Source: CAZIQY01 sp964541605
GTDB lineage: Bacteria; Desulfobacterota; Syntrophia; Syntrophales; UBA2185
Direction of reading: 5' to 3'
Length of the DNA stretch: 38,274 nucleotides
Assembly: GCA_964541605.1 (NCBI GenBank)
Contig: CAZIQY010000024.1
Coordinates: 1-38,274, forward strand
Shown here: piece after piece, positions 8,835 through 15,855 of the stretch
How the letters are laid out: every line of letters starts with the position of its first letter
Numbering within the stretch: the first letter of the stretch is position 1
Notes under the pieces: generated by a model
Database searches by the model: none
Told to the model about the DNA's origin: nothing
The model's input: the letters and a program-made list of their open reading frames with translations, nothing else
Program-made: the position numbers and the translations under genes

Positions 8835-10037
8835 TTAATATCTCAGTTTGTTTGCCGGATTGAGGAAATAAGCGTCCGTATAACCCCTCGGATACTTGAA
8901 GAGGTATTCCAGAAGGGGTGTGGTATTTATAATGAATTCGTTGATATCGCCGATAACCTGGCGGGGAACATAAACGACGTCGCCGTCGCGGAGCCCAATA
9001 TTCTGGGAGAGGTCGCCTCTTTTCAGTATTTCATCAAGATTGGCAGAGAGGATGATCGGTTTCCCGGGTCTTTCCTTGTATTCCCGGATGATCTTGATAT
9101 CCGATTTCACGGCAACCGCGGTGGTGCTGCCTGCATTTCCTATAGCCGCAAGCAGATCAGAGGCATCCTTGAGCCGGTAGATTCCCTGTTTATTGACTTC
9201 TCCGAAAACATAGACCCGCTCGCCGAAAGTCGGAAGTTCCGGCACGGTGACGATGTCTCCATCATCGAGGATAATATTTTGCGTGATATCCCCTCTGAAC
9301 ATGGCGTTATAGAGGTTAAGTGTGTATCGCCTTCCTTTTCTGACAATCTCGACATTCCTCATATCCGCATTGGTGGTATCACGGCCGGAAATGGCGCCGC
9401 CTGCCGTTACGATGAGATCCAGGGCGGTTGTCTTTCCTATGAGGGGGTACTTGCCGGGTCCGGAAGTCCCTTGCTGGAGGATATTGATCTGGCCGAAAAG
9501 GAGGGCGCTTTTACTTTTATATTCCTTGATCAGGAGTTCGATTCTCGGGTTTCGGATGTAGGTTTTGAGCTGGTTGGTGAGGAGGGTTCTCATTTCGTTG
9601 AGGGTGAGGCCGGCGACGGGAATGTCGTCTCCGAAGAGATAGGATATCTTCCCGTCCTGACGGACAAGCACCGTATAGGTGTTTTGCTTGTAGCCTTCTT
9701 CGGAAATGCGGCTCCTGTCTGCTGTTCCAATAGAGTATGGCAGCCACATGTTGATCGTCAGGATATCGCCGGGGCCGATGATGTATTCAGGAATGCCGTT
9801 TCTCTCAGTAAAAACGGAGTTTTCCCTGACCTGGCTCAGCCTGACGATTTCTTCCGCCTCCCGTTGCTGCTGCGCCTGCACATCGGCTGTGCGCATGGCG
9901 GAAGGTTCTTTGAAGTCCTTGATCCGGATACCGGGCGCTTCCAGGGTGGCGCTGCATGCCGATATCAAGAAAACAAGCATGCCGAGTATGAGCATAGGGA
10001 ATGAAATTATCTTGCTGAGCATTTTGTGATTCTCCAT
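8835..10037 (-). CDS. wza: Outer-membrane polysaccharide export lipoprotein (Wza family, SLBB)
   Basis: The 400-residue protein has a signal peptide ending in the lipobox ISAC with acylated Cys28. The Poly_export domain follows (about 65-165; IIGPGDILTINMW and the DGKISYLF stretch), then two SLBB domains (about 170-270 and 275-355). Each SLBB carries the family pattern VFGEVNKQGIY or similar and ends in a DGDxVxVP motif. Wza-type proteins form the octameric outer-membrane channel that meets Wzc. The Wzc gene starts 24 bases downstream. An alternative start at Met6 is possible and would leave a more compact signal peptide. The gene heads the operon behind the promoter at 10204-10232. Confidence 0.93.
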   Translation of the reverse strand: MENHKMLSKIISFPMLILGMLVFLISACSATLEAPGIRIKDFKEPSAMRTADVQAQQQREAEEIVRLSQVRENSVFTERNGIPEYIIGPGDILTINMWLPYSIGTADRSRISEEGYKQNTYTVLVRQDGKISYLFGDDIPVAGLTLNEMRTLLTNQLKTYIRNPRIELLIKEYKSKSALLFGQINILQQGTSGPGKYPLIGKTTALDLIVTAGGAISGRDTTNADMRNVEIVRKGRRYTLNLYNAMFRGDITQNIILDDGDIVTVPELPTFGERVYVFGEVNKQGIYRLKDASDLLAAIGNAGSTTAVAVKSDIKIIREYKERPGKPIILSANLDEILKRGDLSQNIGLRDGDVVYVPRQVIGDINEFIINTTPLLEYLFKYPRGYTDAYFLNPANKLRY

Positions 10038-10085
10038 AGTCCGGATATCTACATGAAACCTTCGCGTAACTGTATAAAACCGGCA

Positions 10086-10161
<76 letters not shown>

Positions 10162-10203
10162 AAATAGAGGAGCTATGCATAGGTTTATACATATAACATG
10201 TTA

Positions 10204-10232
10204 ATTACACTAAAAAAAATAGCCAAAGTCAA
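10204..10232 (-). promoter_or_regulatory. Candidate sigma-70 promoter for the wza-wzc operon
   Basis: On the minus strand, TTGACT (10227-10232) is followed after exactly 17 bases by TGTAAT (10204-10209). Five of six bases match the consensus in each box. A transcript would start near 10197 and have an untranslated leader of about 160 bases before wza. Confidence 0.6.
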
Positions 10233-10320
10233 GAAATATTTACGATTTTATTATATTTTGGCAAAGCTCCGCTCTCTAAATTACCGATCCGCTTGAATTT
10301 AATGAAAACATCATCATCGT

Positions 10321-10347
10321 GTCATTCCTGTAAAGGCGGGAATCCAG
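10321..10347. repeat. Degenerate REP-like palindrome
   Basis: Begins GTCATTCC and ends GGGAATCCAG like the left half of the 10091-10161 element, but the stem is mismatched (CCTG facing GGCGG), as expected of an old, decayed copy. No matching right half is present nearby. Confidence 0.6.
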
Positions 10348-10453
10348 TAATTTCAAAGCTTTTCCGGATTACCGTCATTACGGAAATGGTATCATTCAAA
10401 GGCTGGTAACCGTATGTTGTGATAAATGCCTGCCCGGTATTAAACAAAATTGG

Positions 10454-10482
10454 TTTCAATTTTAAATCTAATATATTATAAT
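10454..10482 (+). promoter_or_regulatory. Candidate promoter for the HD-GYP / peptide-modification operon
   Basis: A perfect -10 box TATAAT (10477-10482) lies in AT-rich DNA about 84 bases before the HD-GYP start. The -35 position at 17-base spacing reads TTTCAA, a weak match. It is the only clear promoter-like signal ahead of the plus-strand cluster, whose genes are closely spaced until 17034. Confidence 0.4.
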
Positions 10483-10565
10483 CTATTTGATATTTGAAGT
10501 AAATTAATCTAAGTAACAAAAGCAACGACGATATTTAATAATGATTCATAGAGGTAATAAAAACC

Positions 10566-11606
10566 ATGACGCGGGCCAGTGATTTGATTAGGGGAAAAAA
10601 GGGGGAGAAAGAAGAGCCGATGCGTTTGAGCGATATGGATGAACTCCGCCTCGGTGCTGACAAGGAGACTTCCCTCTCCGAGCAGGAAAATACAAAGATT
10701 CAAAAGGACAAGGCGGATGCGGACAAAACGTATCGATCTCTCCAGGATTATATTCTTGATGTTAAGGAAAAGGTGATAAAAAACCAGACCATTCAACTTG
10801 AGAATGCTTTTCTTTTGATCAACAGGATCATTGAATCCAAAGGTATCCTGGAGCGGATGTATCAATTAACCATCACCTACGGTCACGGTGAAGACTATTC
10901 GATTTCACATCCCGTCAATGTGATGATATATGCACTGAAAATGGGCATGCGTTTGGGATATTCTCGGGTAAAGCTCAACGAACTGGCTACGGCCGCTTTG
11001 CTGTATGACATCGGCATGTTTATGATTCCCGACAGCATCCTCACCAAGAAAGAGGGCTTCAGTGAATCGGAATTTGCCCTGATCAGACGCCATCCTGAAA
11101 TGGGGAAAAATATCCTGTATGTGTTTAAGGACGATTATCCATGGCTTTATCGAGCAGCTTATGAACATCACGAACGGGAGAACGGGCAGGGGTACCCCCA
11201 GGGATTAAAGGGGGACGACATTGACGAATATGCAAAAATTATCGGGATATGCGATTCATACGAGGCCATGACGCATGCTCGTCCCCATAAGAAGGCCATC
11301 ATGCAATTTGCATCCGTACGGGAACTGGTGGAAACGAAAAATCTCATGTTCTCTCCCAAAATTTTGAAAGTCTTTCTTGAAGAAATATCTCTTTATCCCA
11401 TAGGGAGTTATGTGAAACTGAACAACAAAGCAATCGGCAGGGTTATCGCCACAAACGCGGACCAGCCGTTAAAGCCGATCATCAGTATCCTCTTTGATGG
11501 ACACGGGAATCGCATTATAGATGACAGGATCATCAATTTAAAAGAAAACCCTGTTCTTGTGATTACGGGTGGCGCGCAGGAAAATGAATTTCCTCAAATG
11601 AAATAA
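10566..11606 (+). CDS. Degenerate HD-GYP domain protein
   Basis: Of 346 residues, the first ~100 are charged with a predicted helical region. An HD-GYP domain follows (about 105-280). Several metal-site positions are present: H115, H176 in RRHPEMG, E200-H201-H202, the GYP-type motif GQGYP (207-211) and D230. The defining HD motif is altered: where active enzymes have HDIGK, this reads YDIGM (147-151), so the histidine and lysine are both lost. Active HD-GYP proteins cleave cyclic-di-GMP. This one probably cannot, and may act as a nucleotide sensor or scaffold. A small beta-rich tail (about 280-335) follows. GAGGT lies about 11 bases ahead of the ATG; an alternative start exists at Met19. It precedes the PqqD-like gene by 39 bases and is probably cotranscribed. 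Confidence 0.8.
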   Translation: MTRASDLIRGKKGEKEEPMRLSDMDELRLGADKETSLSEQENTKIQKDKADADKTYRSLQDYILDVKEKVIKNQTIQLENAFLLINRIIESKGILERMYQLTITYGHGEDYSISHPVNVMIYALKMGMRLGYSRVKLNELATAALLYDIGMFMIPDSILTKKEGFSESEFALIRRHPEMGKNILYVFKDDYPWLYRAAYEHHERENGQGYPQGLKGDDIDEYAKIIGICDSYEAMTHARPHKKAIMQFASVRELVETKNLMFSPKILKVFLEEISLYPIGSYVKLNNKAIGRVIATNADQPLKPIISILFDGHGNRIIDDRIINLKENPVLVITGGAQENEFPQMK

Positions 11607-11645
11607 GCGGGTGGAGTTTTCCGGAGTAAATCATTAGAAAGATGC

Positions 11646-11912
11646 GTGTTTGAAATGAAAGATGATATCATTCTCGCAGAGGTGGAAGGCGAGGGCATGA
11701 TCATTGATGTCGAGAAGGGAACGAGTTATTTTCTCAACGAAACGGCTCTTTTCTTATTCAAGATGATGAAGGAAGGAAATTCAGTCGATGAAATAAAAGA
11801 GGCCATGCTTAAAGAATACGATGTAGATGAAGCAGATGTGGAAAAAGATATCCGGGAATTCATCGGCAAGCTTGATAGAAAGGCGGTGTCATGGGGAAGA
11901 AAAAATACATAA
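11646..11912 (+). CDS. PqqD-like RiPP recognition (RRE) protein
   Basis: The 88-residue (GTG start) or 85-residue (ATG at 11655) protein fits the PqqD fold: a short beta-strand start (DIILAEVEGEGMIIDVEKG), the characteristic YFLNETALFLFKMM segment, and a winged-helix half with SVDEIKEAMLKEYDVDEADVEKDI (cited for its DVDEADVE core). PqqD proteins bind precursor leader peptides and present them to radical SAM or other modifying enzymes. The next gene, encoding a candidate precursor, begins inside this one (22-base overlap), so expression is tightly coupled. Neither start is favoured strongly; GAAAG precedes the GTG at good spacing. Confidence 0.85.
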   Translation: MFEMKDDIILAEVEGEGMIIDVEKGTSYFLNETALFLFKMMKEGNSVDEIKEAMLKEYDVDEADVEKDIREFIGKLDRKAVSWGRKNT

Positions 11913-12181
11913 GACCGGATATACGGGAAGAGTCCCAGATCCTGACTGTCAGGGCATGGGTGACCAAAACCCAGTATGTCCTTTCCCTTGAAAATACTCC
12001 GACGACGAGTACAACCGTTGCTGCCGTGGATACCTATGTAGCTGCCGTGCAGACCGTCAGCGAAAGCAGTTATGCGGTGCTGAATGTACTCACAACATCC
12101 AACGTCGCCCTGCAGACCGTTTTTACGAAAGTGAACTATGCATTGCAGAATGTCTTCACGAAACTGGCACAAAGACTATAA
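11891..12181 (+). CDS. Candidate RiPP precursor peptide with repeated core
   Basis: This 96-residue peptide starts inside the PqqD-like gene behind GAAAGG at suitable spacing. The N-terminal part KKKYIRPDIREESQ contains YxxPxI (Tyr6-Pro9-Ile11), which matches the leader motif YxxPxL read by PqqD-like RRE proteins in lasso-peptide systems. The C-terminal half is repetitive: five units beginning Ala45, Ala52, Ala62, Ala73 and Ala84 follow A-[VL]-x-[TN]-[VY]; the last two are near identical (ALQTVFTK and ALQNVFTK). There is no Cys at all and only one Gly (position 2), so thioether or thiazole chemistry is excluded. The core is rich in Val, Thr, Asn, Gln, Tyr and Phe. No known family is recognised. 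A precursor role is inferred from size, leader motif and neighbours. Confidence 0.7.
   Translation: MGKKKYIRPDIREESQILTVRAWVTKTQYVLSLENTPTTSTTVAAVDTYVAAVQTVSESSYAVLNVLTTSNVALQTVFTKVNYALQNVFTKLAQRL
12023..12163 (+). repeat. Peptide-level tandem repeat in the candidate precursor
   Basis: Residues 45-91 of the precursor carry five A-[VL]-x-[TN]-[VY] units with spacings of 7, 10, 11 and 11 residues. The last two are followed by FTK in both cases. Similar periodicity in other RiPP precursors marks multiple modification sites. The DNA of the units has diverged, so the pattern is kept at the protein level. Confidence 0.65.
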
Positions 12182-12252
12182 ATCATACCGAAATTCGGCG
12201 GTAACCGGAAGTCCGTCACGCGGTCCTTGCCTTTCAACTTTTTATTCATGAT

Positions 12253-13245
12253 ATGCTATATAACATCGCTATAGACATCACGAATCATTGCAATTTCGAT
12301 TGCATCCACTGCCTCAGGGACAAAGTGGCTCCCAGGGCGCATATGAGCGTTGATCTCCTCGATTTTGTGCTCAGGGAAATGTCTTCCGTAGGCATGATGA
12401 ATGTATGTCTTACGGGCGGCGAACCCGCTCTTCATCCCGAGCTGAGCCGCGTCTGTGATCTTCTGGTCGATTATGGGGTTCCATTCAGCCTGGTAAGCAA
12501 CGGTTATCTGTTTGAAGACAAGATTCTTCCCCTCTTTCACTTGAGAGTAAGAAAACAACTTACCGGCATATGTTTCAGCCTCGATGGTGCAACGTCGGCC
12601 TCCCACGACATGATACGAAAAGAAGGAAGTTTCGATAGGGTCATCAGTTCAATCGAAGCCTGTGTGAAAGAGAAGATTCCCGTATCCGTCAAAAGCATCG
12701 TTCACCGGGAAAACAGTAAAGACATCGTGGAAGTCGCGTATCTGTGCGCATCGATAGGTGTAGGAAGCCTTGGGTATGTCCTGCTCACGCCTACGCCCCG
12801 CCTTGTATCGAGCAATCTCTTGCCCACGGCTGAAGAATATACAGAAGTCATCAGGTATATAACCGGCAGGATCATGCCGTCATTTTCCTTGAACATCGGC
12901 ATCGAAGGATTTGCACATCCGGACTACAGGGTTCCTTTCTGTAATCCCGCTCATGGAATCTCGTTTGACCACCTGGGGAATTTCATTTTCTGCTGTAATC
13001 TTTCTCACCCCACAAACGGAGACAGTCCGAATGTATTCGGCAAGGAATATCTGGGGAACATCCGGGAAATCGGCATCGAGGAAGGGATACTCCGGCATTA
13101 CCGGACGCTGGCATGGTTCATGGACAAGGTCATGCGTTCGGACATCAAAAAAGACTGGCCTGTCAACTGTACGAAGTGTTTCCGGCTTTTCGGAAAAATG
13201 AAGTGGATGGATGCGGATGAAAGCGCCGACAATCGATATCGTTAA
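12253..13245 (+). CDS. Radical SAM/SPASM-like peptide maturase 1
   Basis: The 330-residue protein carries the radical SAM cluster motif CNFDCIHC (Cys13, 17, 20) at its start and an intact TGGEP SAM-binding motif (54-58). The barrel continues to about residue 215. A C-terminal auxiliary-cluster region shows Cys230, Cys247-Cys248 and Cys306-x2-Cys309, resembling a SPASM or twitch domain. Such proteins abstract a hydrogen from a peptide substrate held by a PqqD-type RRE. The enzyme is a clear paralogue of the next gene. The 71 bases between the precursor stop and this start hold a small inverted repeat CCGAAATTCGG (12188-12198), which might lower enzyme expression relative to precursor. No strong ribosome site is visible; ATG at 12248 is in another frame. 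Confidence 0.85.
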   Translation: MLYNIAIDITNHCNFDCIHCLRDKVAPRAHMSVDLLDFVLREMSSVGMMNVCLTGGEPALHPELSRVCDLLVDYGVPFSLVSNGYLFEDKILPLFHLRVRKQLTGICFSLDGATSASHDMIRKEGSFDRVISSIEACVKEKIPVSVKSIVHRENSKDIVEVAYLCASIGVGSLGYVLLTPTPRLVSSNLLPTAEEYTEVIRYITGRIMPSFSLNIGIEGFAHPDYRVPFCNPAHGISFDHLGNFIFCCNLSHPTNGDSPNVFGKEYLGNIREIGIEEGILRHYRTLAWFMDKVMRSDIKKDWPVNCTKCFRLFGKMKWMDADESADNRYR

Positions 13246-14212
13246 TTTCTGCAATTTTACCTGCCGGCACTGCCTTGTGGCAAAGTCTGCAAAGCCTGTG
13301 TACATGGAAAAGGAGATATTCTCCGACCTTATGAGACAGCTTCGGAGTCTGGGGTTCAGATATGCCGGCATCACCGGGTCGGGAGAGCTCTCGCTCCACC
13401 CCCAGCTTGAAGATATCTTCCAGATCCTTGCCGAGAACACCATAGATTTTGAAATTCTGACAAACGGGTATCTGTTTAAAGATCGTATATTCCCCCTGAT
13501 ACGTTCACCGCATATACGCAAACGCATTCGACTGGTAGGGTTCAGCCTGGATAGCGCGCAGGAGGAAAAGCACGACCGCAACAGGAAAGAGGGAAGTTTC
13601 CGGCGGGTAATAGAAGCCATCGGGATGTGCCGTTTGCTGGATATACCGTGTTACATCAAAACAGCGGTCACAAATGACAACAAAGAAGAACTGAGGGACA
13701 TACTTCTCTTTACATCCGGCCTAAATGTGATTTCACAATCGTTTATGTTTATTCAGCCGACGAGACAACTTATAGAGCAAGGACTGATTCCTGATCCCGA
13801 AGACATATACCGGCTCTTTATACAGCTTGCCAATTGGCTACCTATATTTTCGAGATTGAAAATTGAGGCATTCAATCCTGTAAATGACATCTTTACCTGC
13901 AATGCCTTTTTTAAATTCGGAGTGGATGAGGAGGGAAACTTTCTTTTCTGCAACAACCTATGCAATGTGGGAACATCTGCGGATAGTTACAAGGGGAAAG
14001 AATGCCTCGGCAGCATCAGGGAATTTCCGTTGACGGATTTGATTGTACGGCATCTCAATCTTCTGCCGGATGTCTTGAAATGGCGGTTTGAAAGGAAGGA
14101 TCTAATCAAAAAGGCGCCTCTTTCCCTGTGTAACTGGTGTTTTTTCCAGTTTGGGAAATTGGACTGGCTGAAGGAATATCCGGATTCTCCATGGACTCGA
14201 TACTTAACGTAA
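13211..14212 (+). CDS. Radical SAM/SPASM-like peptide maturase 2, divergent GGE motif
   Basis: This 333-residue protein overlaps the end of maturase 1 by 35 bases and shares its whole layout, including NGYLFxDxIxPL and RKEGSFxRVIxxI, so the two arose by duplication. The cluster motif CNFTCRHC (Cys14, 18, 21) is intact. The usual GGEP is replaced by GSGEL (56-60), with one extra residue and loss of proline but a retained glutamate. The C-terminal region keeps Cys230, Cys247, Cys251, Cys265, Cys307 and Cys310. It may perform a second modification or act with maturase 1 as a heterodimer; sequence cannot tell. ATG at 13217 is an equally possible start. Confidence 0.83.
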   Translation: MRMKAPTIDIVNFCNFTCRHCLVAKSAKPVYMEKEIFSDLMRQLRSLGFRYAGITGSGELSLHPQLEDIFQILAENTIDFEILTNGYLFKDRIFPLIRSPHIRKRIRLVGFSLDSAQEEKHDRNRKEGSFRRVIEAIGMCRLLDIPCYIKTAVTNDNKEELRDILLFTSGLNVISQSFMFIQPTRQLIEQGLIPDPEDIYRLFIQLANWLPIFSRLKIEAFNPVNDIFTCNAFFKFGVDEEGNFLFCNNLCNVGTSADSYKGKECLGSIREFPLTDLIVRHLNLLPDVLKWRFERKDLIKKAPLSLCNWCFFQFGKLDWLKEYPDSPWTRYLT

Positions 14213-14898
14213 ATATCTATGGTCTCACGGCCAGAATCAACTGTTGCACGCCGGAAGAGAAGGGAGAAATAGCCCGATTGCTTTCTATGTTTCTGAGAAA
14301 AGATAACCAGGAAGCGGAGGTTACTCTTACATTTAAGAAGAAAGAGACTCCGCAGGAGGTTGGCGGTCTTCTCTATTCGCACCTTGCACGAAAAGGGATT
14401 TGGGCCATGCATTCAGGCGGTTTTCACTTCCATGGCGGTCACCTCACCACAGGACCCTCTGATTGTGGCAAATCGACGTTCAGCCATATGGCCATGAAGA
14501 ACGGTCTTGACCTTTTAAGCGATGACATCACCCTGCTGAAAGAAACCCCGGACGGGGTTGAAATGCTTCCTTTTTACTCGACAATGTACCTCAAAAGTGG
14601 AACGATTTCACCAGAGCGGGAACGGTATAAACCGGCTACGCTAAAATTTCTGATCCTGCCGAAACGTAACAATGGTTCCATATCTTTGAAGAAAATTAGA
14701 AAAAAGATCGATCTGTTAAGAAAACTGGTGCCGCAGTTTCTGTGGTCTTATAACAGGGATGAACAGAAAAGACAGAAGTGGTTTTTGGAAATGATGTGCC
14801 ATTATCCCGCATATGAAGTATACTGGGGTTCAGGGTTGTTCAATGATCATACCCTTTTCAGGGAGATTCTTGATGAGATTGTTCAAAGTGAAGGGTAA
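14191..14898 (+). CDS. HPr-kinase-like protein (HprK-related)
   Basis: With the ATG at 14191, inside the end of maturase 2, the protein has 235 residues. The open frame extends upstream to a GTG at 14137, but that would overlap more deeply. The core resembles the C-terminal kinase domain of HPr kinase/phosphorylase: P-loop GPSDCGKST (residues 88-96) and the LLSDDITLL segment (Asp111-Asp112), where HprK has its catalytic aspartates. An N-terminal ~65 residues have no clear match. HprK-like proteins in lasso-peptide clusters (for example the paeninodin kinase) phosphorylate a serine of the peptide. A comparable target here is inference. The following peptidase gene overlaps its end. Confidence 0.75.
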   Translation: MDSILNVNIYGLTARINCCTPEEKGEIARLLSMFLRKDNQEAEVTLTFKKKETPQEVGGLLYSHLARKGIWAMHSGGFHFHGGHLTTGPSDCGKSTFSHMAMKNGLDLLSDDITLLKETPDGVEMLPFYSTMYLKSGTISPERERYKPATLKFLILPKRNNGSISLKKIRKKIDLLRKLVPQFLWSYNRDEQKRQKWFLEMMCHYPAYEVYWGSGLFNDHTLFREILDEIVQSEG

Positions 14899-15256
14899 TT
14901 CCATGTATCCCGTTTTGAGGGAGAACGATCTCGTTGTTGTGAGAGAGATGGCGCCGGAATTGCTTCGCAAGGGAAATATTCTTGTGTATCATCGGGAAGA
15001 AAAGGGAGAATATCTCGTCCACAGACTCGTAAAAAAAGGGGAAGGGGATATTCTGTATCTCAGGGGCGATGGCTACAACCTGCCTTTGGAATTGACGACG
15101 GCAGGTTCCATGATGGGAAAAGCCATAGGGTTTGTTCGGAACAGCCGCTATAAACCTTTAAACAGGTCAAAAGAGTTGCATACGTGGTTGGTTTCGTCAC
15201 TTAAAGAATATGCAAAGAAATTTATACGGCGTGCATGTCGCGTTAATGGACGATGA
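14873..15256 (+). CDS. Soluble S24/S26 signal-peptidase-like protease
   Basis: I choose the ATG at 14873, preceded by AGGGAG at 7 bases, giving 127 residues and a 26-base overlap with the kinase gene. A longer frame from 14813 adds 20 residues of out-of-place sequence. The segment VKGNSMYPVLRENDLVVV contains the S26/S24 catalytic serine (Ser10), LVHR (His50) sits where type I signal peptidases have their general base, and YLRGDGYN (64-69) matches the box E-like RGD motif. The use of His rather than Lys resembles SipW and archaeal/ER signal peptidases. There is no membrane anchor, unusual for S26 enzymes. It could remove the leader of the neighbouring peptide. That is inference from context. 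Confidence 0.72.
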   Translation: MRLFKVKGNSMYPVLRENDLVVVREMAPELLRKGNILVYHREEKGEYLVHRLVKKGEGDILYLRGDGYNLPLELTTAGSMMGKAIGFVRNSRYKPLNRSKELHTWLVSSLKEYAKKFIRRACRVNGR

Positions 15257-15280
15257 CCGGAAACGGGGAGGGAAACAGCC

Positions 15281-15772
15281 ATGGAAAGGCGGGATTTTTT
15301 AAAGACAGGCCTTTTGACGATATTTTCTCTTTATGGTTTTTCTGGAAATATGTCGTGCTTCGCTGGGGAGAATACTCCACACGCACAGCACACCGGGTCA
15401 GGACGCTATCCTTTTACAGGTGTTTACTCCGGAACACTGACAAAGGAGCGGGTTATGATGCCCGATGTGTTTTCTCGGTTGATGCTGCAGGAGCGTTTTA
15501 TCCTCGTTGTTCCTGAAAGGAATACTTCCGCTCTCCTCGTTTCGGAGAACAGCCCCGAATGGGAAATGCTGAAACATCTGTTCGATGCAGCAGACAAGGA
15601 TGGGCCGCCGATTCTCCGGGAGCGTGCAGAAATCGACAGTGAAGGTAATCTGTATTTTCCTGAGAGAGTGAGTAAATTTGCCGGGATTCACACGCCGGCC
15701 ATTGCTATCATTGGTCACGGCTTCGTCATAGAGATCATCGATTCGGAGCGTTATCATTCACGTGTCATCTGA
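15281..15772 (+). CDS. Tat-signal protein with MraZ/AbrB-like duplicated fold
   Basis: The 163-residue protein starts with MERRDFLKTG followed by a moderately hydrophobic stretch and a plausible cleavage site after CFA (about residue 28): a near-consensus twin-arginine signal. The mature part resembles MraZ. GTLTKERVMMPDVFSRLM (51-68) aligns with the first DxKGRxxxP motif, SPEWEML (91-97) with the conserved PEWE segment, and EIDSEGNLYFPERVSKFAGI (117-136) with the second motif and helix. MraZ is a cytoplasmic DNA-binding repressor of the dcw operon; a Tat-exported version cannot do that job. The glycine-arginine of the motifs has decayed to ER and GN. It follows the peptidase gene by 24 bases. 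Function is unknown; binding the peptide product is one possibility. Confidence 0.6.
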   Translation: MERRDFLKTGLLTIFSLYGFSGNMSCFAGENTPHAQHTGSGRYPFTGVYSGTLTKERVMMPDVFSRLMLQERFILVVPERNTSALLVSENSPEWEMLKHLFDAADKDGPPILRERAEIDSEGNLYFPERVSKFAGIHTPAIAIIGHGFVIEIIDSERYHSRVI

Positions 15773-15855
15773 AAGCGGATCCCGAAACACCATTCATTGA
15801 TTCGATCCTTCTTTCGCCCTCTATTTTTACTCTTGCGATAAGCAATAATAAAAAA

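Noticed and set aside
9279..10004. A 241-codon plus-strand open frame inside wza
   Set aside because: Antisense to a lipoprotein gene with clear SLBB and signal motifs; the translation has no recognisable domain or ribosome site.
12182..12252. Strong terminator between the precursor and maturase 1
   Set aside because: Only a short inverted repeat (12188-12198) without a T-tract; at best a weak expression-lowering hairpin.
12880..13620. A 246-codon minus-strand frame across the radical SAM pair
   Set aside because: Spans two genes with cluster motifs on the other strand; its Arg- and Ser-rich composition looks like a shadow.
15281..15772. A regular mraZ at the head of a cell-division cluster
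   Set aside because: Neighbours are peptide-modification genes, not rsmH/ftsL, and the protein carries an export signal and lacks the GR motif residues.
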